This document shows positions 8,959-18,040 of a stretch of DNA of 64,000 nt, one piece after another. Position 1 is the first letter of the stretch. Each line of letters starts with the position of its first letter. The notes beneath the pieces are model-generated. The model did not search any database, had not been told where the DNA came from, and saw only the letters and a program-made list of their open reading frames with translations. The stretch lies in the NCBI RefSeq assembly GCF_022758885.1, contig NZ_JALEBH010000002.1, positions 852,501-916,500 of the forward strand, given 5' to 3'. The translations under genes and the position numbers were made by a program. This stretch comes from Sphingobium sp. BYY-5 (GTDB lineage: Bacteria; Pseudomonadota; Alphaproteobacteria; Sphingomonadales; Sphingomonadaceae).

Positions 8959-9630
8959 CTATCCGAGCAGCGCCATCAGGATCGGGTCGCCAGTCGCACG
9001 CGGATCGCGCCGAATTTCCGCCTCCTCGCGCCCAATTGCGCGGAAAATGGCGTCGCCGATCTGGCCCGACACATTGTCGGCCAGCGCCGCATAATCCTTG
9101 CCCCCCGTGGCGGAGAGCGCAGCCGACAGCATTTCGAAGATGTCCGAGTGCAGCGCCCGCGACGCCCCGGGCAACAGCGCCTCGACCACCGATCCGCGCG
9201 TCTCCCGCGCCAGCAGATCGGTCGCCGCCGTCGGCCCGCCGCGCAGCACCGACACCGCGTCGGCCAACGTCATGCGATGCACCGCATCCATCACGATCGG
9301 CGCGGCATTGTCAGCCAGATCGACCGCCACGTCATTCAATCCCATCGCCATCCGATCCCGTACCGCGCGCGTGCGCAGCAAAGCGGAAAGCACCGCCCCG
9401 CCTTTCCCGCCGCCCAGGTCGGGCGGTACGATCCGTGTCAGTTGATCGTCATAAAAGCCGCCCGGCTCGGTCAGCCGGGCGAAAGCGCGCTGGCTCGACA
9501 ATTCCAGCAACCGCCGCACCGCATCCTCGACCGTATAGCGTCCCATCGGCGTGGCGCAGGCCGCAAGCGGCAGAAGCACCAATGTCGCGATCAGGCTGCG
9601 CCTGTCGGATAGGCCGAACGATTGCTCCAT
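8959..9630 (-). CDS. DUF4197 family lipoprotein
   Basis: A 223-residue protein matching the DUF4197 pattern: an N-terminal leader, then DAVRRLLELSSQRAFARLTEPGG, LRTRAVRDRM, the central DAVHRMTLADAVSVLRGG and a C-terminal GQIGDAIFRAIGREEAEIR. The leader ends in LAAC (Cys25), a lipobox, so it is probably a periplasmic lipoprotein. The role of the family is unknown. AAGGGAGA six bases before the ATG supports the start. It has no functional link to its neighbours and looks like a housekeeping gene between accessory modules. Confidence 0.85.
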   Translation of the reverse strand: MEQSFGLSDRRSLIATLVLLPLAACATPMGRYTVEDAVRRLLELSSQRAFARLTEPGGFYDDQLTRIVPPDLGGGKGGAVLSALLRTRAVRDRMAMGLNDVAVDLADNAAPIVMDAVHRMTLADAVSVLRGGPTAATDLLARETRGSVVEALLPGASRALHSDIFEMLSAALSATGGKDYAALADNVSGQIGDAIFRAIGREEAEIRRDPRATGDPILMALLG

Positions 9631-9666
9631 GACGCATCTCCCTTTTTTGCAGAGCGACGCTATCGA

Positions 9667-9684
9667 CCGGTCAGGCTTGACCGG
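9667..9684. other. Inverted repeat in the 9631-9847 gap
   Basis: CCGGTCA and TGACCGG form a perfect seven-base inverted repeat with a four-base loop, 37-54 bases upstream of the DUF4197 start. It could be an operator or a weak terminator for an upstream transcript. Nothing else is apparent in the 217-base gap. Confidence 0.35.
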
Positions 9685-9847
9685 CGCTGAACATCGGCTG
9701 GAGCATCATGTTATCTGGCGGGTGCGGGCTATGTCCATAAAATGGACCAAGGCAAAGACCTCCACCGGCACCACCTAACCAAAGGATCGTGCGCCACGAC
9801 GGCATCCCAGTTACCGACACGGCGCACATATCGCCCAAGAACGGCTA

Positions 9848-11305
9848 TCAGTCGTTGCCGGAAGCCTTTCGATAGTCGAGCGTCGGCCCCTTGTCGCCCA
9901 GCAGCGAACGATAGACGAAGTCAGCCCCCCGCCGCCGGTCCAGCTCGGCCTTGGCCTCGACCAGCGTATCCGGGCTTTGGAAAAGCTGCGCCGCACTCAG
10001 TGCAATCGTCTTTGCCGCCGTCACCGCGCCCTTGACGCCGACGGTGGTGCCGCTGGCCGCCACCGCTTGCCAGCTGTGCGGCGGCGTGCCAGGCGCCCAG
10101 GTCTCGGCCACCATCCCGGCGGTCGGCGTGGTGTAGCTGACATCGCCGACATCAGTCGACGCCGGAGAAAGCCGACCGCTCGAATAGGGTTCGACCGACC
10201 CGTCACCCATCCGCGTCCCCTTGGGGAAGGTCGACTGGATCTTCGTGATGAAGGCCTGCTCCTCCGCCGTATGAGCGGGTATCGTCAGGCTCTTGAGATT
10301 ATCGTACATCACATGGCCCAGAGCATCGTTGGGCAACAGATCAAAGGTGCCGCCGACCTGATTGAACTCGACCGTCGTACCGGTGCCCAGCGCTGCGCCT
10401 TCCGCCGCTTTCTTCACCCGTTCCATAATATCGGCCACTATCTTCTGGTCGGGGTGGCGGACATAATAATAGACCTCCGCCGTGTCGGGCACGACATTGG
10501 GGGCCTTGCCGCCGTCGGTGATGACATAGTGGATGCGCGTTTCCTGCGGCACATGCTCGCGCATCATGTTCACCATATTATCCATCGCCTCGACGCCATC
10601 GAGCGCGGAACGCCCTCGCTCCGGCGCGGCGGCGGCATGAGCGGCGATGCCGTGGAAGCGGAATTTGCCGCTGATATTGGCAAGCGCCCGCCCCTGCGAC
10701 GCGCTGTTCGCATCGGCCGCGTGCCAATGTAGCATCGCCGACACATCCTTGGTCAGCCCGGCCCGCACCATGAAGACCTTGCCCGATCCGCCCTCCTCGG
10801 CCGGTGCGCCATAAAGGCGAAGTTCGCCCTTGATCCCATGCGCAACCATCCATTTCTTCGTCGCGATCGCTGCCGCGACCGACGCCGCACCGAAGAGGTT
10901 ATGCCCGCAACCATGCCCCGCGACGCCGGAAAGCGGATGGCGTTCCGGCTCCGCCGCCTGCGACAGGCCTGGCAGCGCGTCGAACTCGGCGAGAATGCCG
11001 ATCACCGGCCCCTCCCCGCTCTTGAAGCTGGCGATGAAAGCCGTCGGCATCCCCGCCACGCCCGCATCGATCGTGAACCCTGCCGCTTTCAACTCCTTCT
11101 GCAACAGGGCGGAGCTTTTCGTCTCCTGAAAACCGACTTCGGCATAGGTCCATATCTGCAAGGCCGTCTTTTCGAGCGCAGGCGTCCCACGATCGATATC
11201 GGCGATGATCGCCATGCGATCGCCATCGGCCAGCGGACCCGCCAACGCCTGCGTGGAAACGCCCGCGACCAGCAGGCTGAGAAAGGACCAGGTTAAACTT
11301 TTCAT
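9848..11305 (-). CDS. Secreted M20-family amidohydrolase (AbgB-like)
   Basis: A 485-residue zinc peptidase/amidohydrolase of the M20D type, closest in pattern to aminobenzoyl-glutamate hydrolase subunit B. From the ATG at 11305 it begins with a clear signal peptide (cleavage after TQALA, about residue 21), so it should act in the periplasm. Metal and catalytic motifs are visible: ILAEFDALPG, GHGCGHN, APAEEGGSGK and LHWHAADANS. A lid/dimerisation insert includes FHGIAAHAAAAPERGRSALD. The ORF is open 14 codons upstream, but the signal peptide decides the start. It lies 45 bases after a TBDR on the same strand, suggesting import and deacylation of an amide- or peptide-linked substrate. Confidence 0.9.
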   Translation of the reverse strand: MKSLTWSFLSLLVAGVSTQALAGPLADGDRMAIIADIDRGTPALEKTALQIWTYAEVGFQETKSSALLQKELKAAGFTIDAGVAGMPTAFIASFKSGEGPVIGILAEFDALPGLSQAAEPERHPLSGVAGHGCGHNLFGAASVAAAIATKKWMVAHGIKGELRLYGAPAEEGGSGKVFMVRAGLTKDVSAMLHWHAADANSASQGRALANISGKFRFHGIAAHAAAAPERGRSALDGVEAMDNMVNMMREHVPQETRIHYVITDGGKAPNVVPDTAEVYYYVRHPDQKIVADIMERVKKAAEGAALGTGTTVEFNQVGGTFDLLPNDALGHVMYDNLKSLTIPAHTAEEQAFITKIQSTFPKGTRMGDGSVEPYSSGRLSPASTDVGDVSYTTPTAGMVAETWAPGTPPHSWQAVAASGTTVGVKGAVTAAKTIALSAAQLFQSPDTLVEAKAELDRRRGADFVYRSLLGDKGPTLDYRKASGND

Positions 11306-11350
11306 GGATAGAAAACCCCGTTCAAATAGACCGCATCGAAAGGACAAGGA

Positions 11351-13681
11351 TCAGCGCTTGCCGAACGCCACGCGCAACTGCACCCCGATAACGCGCGGTT
11401 CGTTGTAAACCAGCGTAGTCGAGGTGATGGACGGCGTCACCACGCCGCCGGCGGCGGCATAGGTTACATCGAACAGGTTGCGCACGAAGAGGCCCAGATC
11501 GATGCCGCGCCCCTGGATATCGTTGAGGTCGAATTTCAGATTGACCGTATCATAGGCCTTCTGAATGCCGTTCGTGTCCAGCGGCCGTTCGACATACCAG
11601 ACCTTGGCGCTGTGGAACCAGTTGGCGTTGACCACCAGCTCGGCGAAATCACCCAGATCATGCGCATAGCGCGCGCCTGCCCCCAGGGTCCATTTCGGCG
11701 TATAGGAGAATTTATTGTTGACCGGATTGTTGCCGAGCAGCGAGACGAAGGCTGCGGGGGCAGCATATTCATCATATCTGGCGTCGGTATAGGCGCCGAA
11801 TCCGGTCAGGCTGAACCCGCGCGCCGGTGTCACCGAGAAGTCGAATTCCGTCCCCTTGATGGTCGCTTTCGCCGCGTTGATGATCAGGTTGGCGGGATCA
11901 TTGGCCGGATTATCATCGCCATCGAAGTTCGCGCCGGGGAATATGGAACGCTGGATATTGCTATATTTGCTGGTGTAGGCGGCGATGTTGAAGCGGCCCT
12001 TCACATCACCGATCTGCCAACTGCTCTTGATGCCCGCCTCATAGTCGGTGACCTTCTCCGGCTTGTAGGTTTCGAACCCGTCGAAATAGGAAGAAAGGCC
12101 GCTCTGGTTGAAGCCGGCGGCGCGATAGCCGCGGCGGTTAGTGATATAGAGGAAGATATCCTCATTCACCTTATAATCGAAGCCCAGCGTCCAGGTCGGT
12201 GCCTTGGATTTTTCCGCGCCGGTCCTGCCCCCCCGCGCTTCGCAGGCGTCCGGGCCGATCCGGTCGAGCGTGGAAAGCGCCGCGACGGAACAGCCCGAGG
12301 ACTTGTCCCAAGTATAACGGAACCCGCCGTTGAAGCGCAGCCCTTCGGCAAAGCCGCCAAAGGCATAGCCGATCTGGCCGAACAGCGCCTTACTGGTCGC
12401 GCTGTTGTAATTCTCGTTATAGGTGAAGGTCCGCCCCGGAATGACCGCAGCGTAGGTGACACCGCCGTTGACACCGCTCGGATCGCTCTTAAGATAGAAA
12501 GCGCCCACGATCCAGTCGAGCCTGTCATTGAGCAACTTGCCCATGATCTGGAACTCGTTCGAATATTGCTCGACATTCGTGTTCGATACGCCATCGTTCA
12601 ATTGCAGATAAGTGCCGTCCATGTCACGCGCGCCATCCACCTTGCTGCTGCGGTAGCCGAAGATATTCTTGAAGGTGACGGCGCCCGCATCCAGCGTGGT
12701 CGTATTGGCCACGCCCCAGAAGATTCGGTTGGAATAGGGATCGATGCTGGTGGCGATACCGCGAGCGCCGCGCGCCTGCTGTTCGGCCAGCGCGATATCG
12801 ACGTCGCAACCCGCAACGCCGCAATCATAATAGGGGCGATTGGCCGCCGTGCGCGCGCTGCCGCCGCCCGGAACGGCGGGGTTGGGATAAACGCCGTTAT
12901 TGACCAGGCCCGTGCCATTCTCCTTCGCCTTGTAATAGTCGAGAACGGTCACGTTCTTGAAGCCATCGACCGGTTCGATCAGCAACGACGCCCGAATGGC
13001 ATTATTGTGCCGGTCGTCCAAGTCGCCACCGATACCGTAATTTCTGGTATATCCCTCACGCCGCGCGATCTGCCCGGCCAGGCGCAATGCCACGCGATCG
13101 TCCACCACCGGCACGTTCACCGCGCCCTCGAACGTCCGTTCATTATAGGAACCCAGCGTCACCTGCCCATAGCCGCCGAAATCATAGTCCGGCGCGACCG
13201 GATAGAGCAGCAGTGCGCCGCCCGTCGTGTTGCGGCCGAACAACGTGCCCTGCGGACCTTTCAGCACCTGGATCGACCCCACGTCGAAGGTCGGCACGAT
13301 GCTGCCTTCATTGGGCAGCGGCACGTCGGCAAAATAGGTGACGACCGATGGCGCGGCGGCCCCGGCGGTGGCGCGACGCTGGCCGCGAATGACAATGCTG
13401 GGGGTGTCGCGCGAGGTTTGCGGCGCGACATTCAGGCCGGGCGTGGTGTAGGTCAGATCCTGCGTGCTGACTATGGCCTTTTCGCGCAACATTTCCGCAT
13501 TGAACGCCGTGACGGACACCGGGACGGTCTGTGCGCTTTCTTCACGGCGGCGCGCGGTGACGACGATCTGGTCGCCCGGATCGCTCGCCTGCGGCGCGGC
13601 GGTCTGGGCATAGGTGCCCGGCGTTGCGATGGCGATGAGGGAGGAGGCAAGAAGCCATGCGGATGCAGTGCGATAGGCCAT
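11351..13681 (-). CDS. TonB-dependent receptor without STN domain
   Basis: A 776-residue outer membrane receptor. A signal peptide ends near TYAQ (residue 26), followed by QIVVTARRREESAQTVP (TonB box and plug start), RGQRR, and IQVLKGPQGTLFGRNTTGG (plug core), then a barrel ending in GVQLRVAFGKR. The ATG at 13681 is chosen for the signal peptide and an upstream AAGGGG. It is clearly paralogous to the STN-bearing receptor at 15387: both share VIRGQRR, DVPLPNE/N, CDVD...QQ, NIQR..FP..FDGD..PANDP and NNKFSYTP. It is divergent from the ECF sigma gene and followed by the amidohydrolase, so those genes probably form one uptake unit. Confidence 0.93.
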   Translation of the reverse strand: MAYRTASAWLLASSLIAIATPGTYAQTAAPQASDPGDQIVVTARRREESAQTVPVSVTAFNAEMLREKAIVSTQDLTYTTPGLNVAPQTSRDTPSIVIRGQRRATAGAAAPSVVTYFADVPLPNEGSIVPTFDVGSIQVLKGPQGTLFGRNTTGGALLLYPVAPDYDFGGYGQVTLGSYNERTFEGAVNVPVVDDRVALRLAGQIARREGYTRNYGIGGDLDDRHNNAIRASLLIEPVDGFKNVTVLDYYKAKENGTGLVNNGVYPNPAVPGGGSARTAANRPYYDCGVAGCDVDIALAEQQARGARGIATSIDPYSNRIFWGVANTTTLDAGAVTFKNIFGYRSSKVDGARDMDGTYLQLNDGVSNTNVEQYSNEFQIMGKLLNDRLDWIVGAFYLKSDPSGVNGGVTYAAVIPGRTFTYNENYNSATSKALFGQIGYAFGGFAEGLRFNGGFRYTWDKSSGCSVAALSTLDRIGPDACEARGGRTGAEKSKAPTWTLGFDYKVNEDIFLYITNRRGYRAAGFNQSGLSSYFDGFETYKPEKVTDYEAGIKSSWQIGDVKGRFNIAAYTSKYSNIQRSIFPGANFDGDDNPANDPANLIINAAKATIKGTEFDFSVTPARGFSLTGFGAYTDARYDEYAAPAAFVSLLGNNPVNNKFSYTPKWTLGAGARYAHDLGDFAELVVNANWFHSAKVWYVERPLDTNGIQKAYDTVNLKFDLNDIQGRGIDLGLFVRNLFDVTYAAAGGVVTPSITSTTLVYNEPRVIGVQLRVAFGKR

Positions 13682-13893
13682 TATGATTTTTCCCCTTCTT
13701 ATGTCGCGGCCCCACCCCATTTTTCGCGAGGCCGATGAACGCAAGACGCAGGCGCACGCAGATCATTCGCTCGTCCGGAAAAAATATTTCGGATGACGGT
13801 TTTCCTGAGCCTGGGCTAAGGGAGTAGGCAGGTTGATCGGAGGCTCAGGCCATTTTCTCGCTACGCAGGACATCGCCGGATCGCGCCGCGCCC

Positions 13894-14370
13894 GTGCGCG
13901 ACCTGTCCGTCTATGCACCAATCCTGCGCCGCTACATCGCCAAGCGCGCCGATCCGGCAGACGTCGACGATCTGGTGCAGGACGTGATGCTGCGTATGCA
14001 TGTGCGTGGCCAGTCGGAAGCGATCGCCAATATCGAGGGCTATCTGTTCCAGGTCGCTGCCAGCGTACTTACCGACCGTGCTCGTCGCGATCGCACCCGC
14101 GAACGTGGCGCCCATTGCGAACTGACCGAACCGCTGCATCCGGTGGAAGATCGCACGCCTGAACGGGTGCTGCGCGGGCGCGAGGATGTCGACCGGCTGG
14201 TGGAAGCGCTGGAGGCAATGCCCGACCTCACCCGCGATGCTTTCGTGCTCCATCGGTTCGAGGAAATGTCTTATGACGCCATAGGCGAGCATCTGGGCAT
14301 TTCGACCAGCGCGGTCGGCCGCCACCTGATGAAGGCCATGCGCTTTCTCGCCGCGAGGGATCTGCCATGA
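13894..14370 (+). CDS. ECF sigma factor, FecI-like
   Basis: A 158-residue extracytoplasmic-function sigma factor. The region 2 helix DPADVDDLVQDVMLRM binds core polymerase and the -10 element. Region 4 (LEAMPDLTRDAFVLHRFEEMSYDAIGEHLGISTSAVGRHL) recognises -35. The listed start is a GTG at 13894 with little ribosome-binding sequence. An in-frame ATT at 13852 has GGAGG eight bases upstream and would add 14 residues, so the true start is uncertain. It overlaps the FecR gene by four bases (ATGA). It should be activated through FecR by the STN-bearing receptor downstream and transcribe one or both flanking TBDRs. Confidence 0.88.
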   Translation: MRDLSVYAPILRRYIAKRADPADVDDLVQDVMLRMHVRGQSEAIANIEGYLFQVAASVLTDRARRDRTRERGAHCELTEPLHPVEDRTPERVLRGREDVDRLVEALEAMPDLTRDAFVLHRFEEMSYDAIGEHLGISTSAVGRHLMKAMRFLAARDLP

Positions 14371-15386
14371 GCAAGCCCTTCGATGCCCGCGCGCTGGAAC
14401 AGATCGACTCTCCGCAAGCGACGGCAGCCGCCTATTTCAGCCATTTCCGTTCTCCGAACGCCACGGCGGAGGATTATGTCGCCTTCGAACATTGGCATGC
14501 CCGTGATGAAGCGCACCGCTCCGCCTGGGCGCGGATCGAGCGGGAATGGGAGGAAGCAGGCAAGATGCGAACCGACGCCCGGATACTCGCTATTCGCGAG
14601 CAGGCGATCGCCAATCGGCGCCCACGCCGACGCTGGCGGCGTCCCCTGGCGACCGCTGCAGCGCTGGGCGCGCTGCTGATCGGCGGGTCCGTCATCTGGC
14701 ATCGCCACACCAATGCGCCCGCCGCATTCGTGCAGGCGGAAGGCCGCACAATTTCCACCGGCATCGGCCAGCAGGCATCCTTCCGCATGGCCGACGGTTC
14801 CACCATCACGGTGAACACCGGTTCGACATTGTCGGTCAGCGAAAGCGACACCCGACGCAGCAGCTTCCTCAAACAGGGCGAAGCCTTTTTCGAAGTGGCG
14901 AAGAACCCGCGCAAGCCGTTTGTCGTCGAGGTGGAGGGAGTGACGGTGACGGCGCTAGGTACCGCCTTTGCCGTGCGCGATCTGGGCGATGGCGGCGTGC
15001 GGGTGACGCTCGCCCACGGCCGGGTACGCGTCGACATGCCCGCCGCCAGCGGCAAGCCCGCGCAATCGGCGATCCTCTCTCCCCAAACCGAATTGCTTTG
15101 GCAGGCGGGGCGCTTCCGCACGACGTCGGTGGATGTCGACCGACAACTCGGCTGGCGGCAGGGAATGATCGCCTTCGACCATATGCCGCTCGACCAGGCG
15201 GTGGCGGAAATCAACCGCTACAGCCCGCAGGAAATCATTATCGCCAGCCCCGCTCTGGCCCATTATCCGATCAGCGGCAGCTTCCGCATCGGCGTGACGC
15301 GCGGCTTCCTGCAAAGTTTGGAACTCAGCGGCATCGCGCGCGTCACCAACGAAAGCGCCACCCGCGCCGAACTGGTCACGCCCTGA
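14367..15386 (+). CDS. FecR-family anti-sigma factor
   Basis: A 339-residue inner membrane regulator. Residues 1-85 are the cytoplasmic sigma-binding part (AAAYFSHFRSPNATAEDYVAFEHWHARDEAHRSAW, a DUF4880-like pattern). Residues 93-111 form the single membrane segment after a basic RRPRRRWRR stretch. The periplasmic FecR domain follows (QASFRMADGSTITVNTGS, GEAFFEVAKNPRKPFVVEV, VTALGTAFAVR). The C-terminal segment (FDHMPLDQAVAEINRYSPQEI) resembles an STN-like fold that contacts the receptor. Its TGA abuts the stop of the convergent STN-type TBDR with no base between. It is translationally coupled to the sigma gene. Confidence 0.92.
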   Translation: MSKPFDARALEQIDSPQATAAAYFSHFRSPNATAEDYVAFEHWHARDEAHRSAWARIEREWEEAGKMRTDARILAIREQAIANRRPRRRWRRPLATAAALGALLIGGSVIWHRHTNAPAAFVQAEGRTISTGIGQQASFRMADGSTITVNTGSTLSVSESDTRRSSFLKQGEAFFEVAKNPRKPFVVEVEGVTVTALGTAFAVRDLGDGGVRVTLAHGRVRVDMPAASGKPAQSAILSPQTELLWQAGRFRTTSVDVDRQLGWRQGMIAFDHMPLDQAVAEINRYSPQEIIIASPALAHYPISGSFRIGVTRGFLQSLELSGIARVTNESATRAELVTP

Positions 15387-17909
15387 TTACTCAAACGAAT
15401 AACGCATTCGCAGCCCGAAAGTCCTGGGCGCGCCTGGAATGACGGTCGCAGCGGTGAACATCGGATTGAGCGTCCCGCCCCCGCTCGCATAGAAACGGTC
15501 GGTCAGGTTCCGTCCCCACAGTTCCACGTCCAGCGGCCTGCCCCCGATACGCCGCCAGCCGATCGACGCCCCCCATAAGCCGTAGGTTGGTTGAATACCG
15601 AAGGATTCGTTCACCCGTTCGGCAAAACGGATGGTGCTGACATGGCTATAATCGACGCCCAGTTCCAGCCGCCCCAGATCGCCCGCCAACGGAAATTCCC
15701 GCACCACATTGGCCACGCCGCTGAAACGCGGCGTATAGGAAAAGCGATTGTTGATTGGATCGCTTCCCAGCAGCGCGGCCAACTGCGGCGGCGCATTCAC
15801 CCGAATATAGCGCGCATCGACATAGGACAGACTGACCGTGGCGCGCAGATGCGCGCCCATCGCGGCCGATAGATCACCGTCGAACCCGGCCACACGCGCG
15901 CGCGAAACATTGACGTAGAAGGAAATCGGATCATTGGCCGGGTCACTGTCACCATCGAAACCGGACGCAGGAAACAGCGCCCGCTGGATATTGCGATAAA
16001 TCCCGGCATAAACTGCCGTGGCATAGGAGCCGTCGATCCCGCCCAATGTCCAGCGTCCCTTCACCCCCAATTCCAGATCCGTGAAGCTTTCCGGCTTGAA
16101 GGTCTGAAACGGCGCCAGCGTTCCCCCCAGCCTGGGACTATTATATCCCCCCGACCGGAAGGCGCGTCGGCTGGTAAGGTACAGGCTGCTTTCTCCCATT
16201 TTTTTGGTCAGCGCCACCGTCCACGTAACGCGTCCCGACCGTATCGAAGCCGATGATCCGTCCCAATCCACACAATCCGCCCGCGACAGGGGAGTGGCAT
16301 TGCTGGTCCGCAACGCACATCCTCGCATTCGCTCCGTCGTGTAGCGAAGACCCAGATCCGCCGTCACGCCATAGTCCAGGGGCACCGTCACCTGCCCGAA
16401 GACCGCTGCGCTCTGAAAATGCTGATAATTGGCGATAATGCTGGCGGGATTGCCTGGCCGAACGAACTGCGCGCTTTGTTGCAACATGGTTCCCGCCGGC
16501 GCGCTGTCGAGAAAGAATATCCCGCTGATGTAGCGCAACCGCCCCCAACGCCCCTGCATCTGAAGCTCTTCGGTCCATTGGCGCAGATCCGTCCGGCTGG
16601 TGAGGTCGTTGATTGCAAGCAGCGTCCCGTCACCATCCAGCGCATTGGAAATCCTGGTGGATCGCCAGCCAACGATGTTGCGGACAAGCAGATCATCGTC
16701 GCCATACTCGGTCATGTTGGTCAGCCCGCGGAACCGTCTCTGGAATGTCGGTGCCAGTCCCGATTGCGACGTCCGCGGCCCCAGCATCTGCTGCAGGGCA
16801 AGATAATAGTCGACGTCGCATGACCCTTGGCCACAATCGAAATGGGACGCATTGCCTGCCATTCGCGCGCCGCCGCCCGTATAAACGCCGGTCAGCACCT
16901 GCGCCGAACCCTTTTCATCCGCGTTCAGCAGGTCGAATGTCAGCAGCGACCGGAACAGCCCCTCCGGCGCGAACCGCAACGCCGCGCGGACGGCATCGCT
17001 ATGCACATCATCCGCCCGGCCGCCCGACGTCATGGCGATAAACCCGTCGCGGCGCATCCGCTGCCCGGCGATCCGCATCGACCAGGCACCGATAACGGGC
17101 AATTCTGTTGCTCCCTCGATCCGGGCCATGCCGTAATTGCCGGCATCCACCTCGATATAGGATGGCGTGCCCTCCCCTGGCCGAACGGACCGCAGCAGGA
17201 TCGCGCCGCTGGTCGTATTCCGGCCGAACAGCGTCCCTTGCGGCCCGCGCAGGATTTCGACCGAAGCCATGTCGTAGAGCGGCGAAAGCGCGGCCTGGTT
17301 CGGCAGCGGCACCTCATCCTGATAGACCACCAGCGGCAAGCGGTTCTCATCGCTGATCGACCGTCTTTGGCCGCGCATGACCAGCAAGGGTGTTGCGCTC
17401 GACGTCTGCCCCGTAGCGACAAAACCCGGCGTCACCCGCGCCAGATCGGCCAGCGTCCGCAACGCCTGACGGCCAAGCGTTTCGGAGCCGAACTGCGTCA
17501 CCATCAGCGGCACGTCGCCTTCCTTCTCCAACCGCCGCCGGGCAGTAACGAGAATGTCGGGATCGCTGTCGCTCCTCACGGTTTTGGACGAAGCGACGGA
17601 TCGGGGCGACATGGGCTGGATAATATAGATCCCTCCGTCCACCCTCCGCACGGTCAGATCCAGGCCCCGTGTCATTCGGTTCAATGCGCTCTCCACTGTC
17701 ATCGATCCACGGACCGGCCGCGTGCGATGCCGCTCCCAACGGGGCGCGTGGAGCAGAATTTCGACCTGGGTCTGCCTTGCCAAAGCCGCCACGGCCGATG
17801 TCAAAGGCTGCGCTGGAATGTTGATCGAAACGCTTTCCGCGCGGGCATCGATCGCTGCCGTTGCCACAACCGCTATCAGGATGGGAGTGCGAACAACGCG
17901 GATGGACAA
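15387..17909 (-). CDS. TonB-dependent receptor with STN signalling domain
   Basis: An 840-residue FecA-type receptor. After a signal peptide (to about residue 24), residues 25-100 form the secretin/TonB short N-terminal (STN) domain (INIPAQPLTSAVAALARQTQVEIL ... ALNRMTRGLDLTVRR). Then come DILVTARRR, the plug (VMRGQRR, VEILRGPQGTLFGRNTTSG) and a barrel ending in FGLRMRYSFE. The start appears to be TTG at 17909, with AGGA about ten bases upstream; no ATG fits in frame. It should sense its ligand and signal through FecR to the ECF sigma. It is a paralogue of the receptor at 11351, which lacks STN. The two stop codons shared with fecR touch. Confidence 0.92.
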   Translation of the reverse strand: MSIRVVRTPILIAVVATAAIDARAESVSINIPAQPLTSAVAALARQTQVEILLHAPRWERHRTRPVRGSMTVESALNRMTRGLDLTVRRVDGGIYIIQPMSPRSVASSKTVRSDSDPDILVTARRRLEKEGDVPLMVTQFGSETLGRQALRTLADLARVTPGFVATGQTSSATPLLVMRGQRRSISDENRLPLVVYQDEVPLPNQAALSPLYDMASVEILRGPQGTLFGRNTTSGAILLRSVRPGEGTPSYIEVDAGNYGMARIEGATELPVIGAWSMRIAGQRMRRDGFIAMTSGGRADDVHSDAVRAALRFAPEGLFRSLLTFDLLNADEKGSAQVLTGVYTGGGARMAGNASHFDCGQGSCDVDYYLALQQMLGPRTSQSGLAPTFQRRFRGLTNMTEYGDDDLLVRNIVGWRSTRISNALDGDGTLLAINDLTSRTDLRQWTEELQMQGRWGRLRYISGIFFLDSAPAGTMLQQSAQFVRPGNPASIIANYQHFQSAAVFGQVTVPLDYGVTADLGLRYTTERMRGCALRTSNATPLSRADCVDWDGSSASIRSGRVTWTVALTKKMGESSLYLTSRRAFRSGGYNSPRLGGTLAPFQTFKPESFTDLELGVKGRWTLGGIDGSYATAVYAGIYRNIQRALFPASGFDGDSDPANDPISFYVNVSRARVAGFDGDLSAAMGAHLRATVSLSYVDARYIRVNAPPQLAALLGSDPINNRFSYTPRFSGVANVVREFPLAGDLGRLELGVDYSHVSTIRFAERVNESFGIQPTYGLWGASIGWRRIGGRPLDVELWGRNLTDRFYASGGGTLNPMFTAATVIPGAPRTFGLRMRYSFE

Positions 17910-17993
17910 CCCGTCGGTTCCTACACTGGTCCTGCGGCCAAACAGGTAGCTGCCAACATGGCAATCCCGTAACCCTAGCCGGGCGGGATCACA

Positions 17994-18040
17994 AGCGGAT
18001 GATCGCCATCGGTCGAAACAAAAGCAAGATCGTATCCGCT
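17994..18040 (-). terminator. Hairpin spanning the GntR stop
   Basis: AGCGGAT (17994-18000) pairs with ATCCGCT (18034-18040), and inner GATC arms extend the stem with a two-base bulge. The GntR stop (18039-18041) lies in one arm. It may end GntR transcription, although no clear T-run follows. GGCGGGATC also occurs twice just outside it (17982-17990 and 18042-18050). Confidence 0.35.

Noticed and set aside
11612..13738. 708-residue open frame antisense to a TBDR
   Set aside because: It lies wholly inside the TBDR on the other strand; the protein is low in recognisable motifs and arises from GC-rich codon bias.
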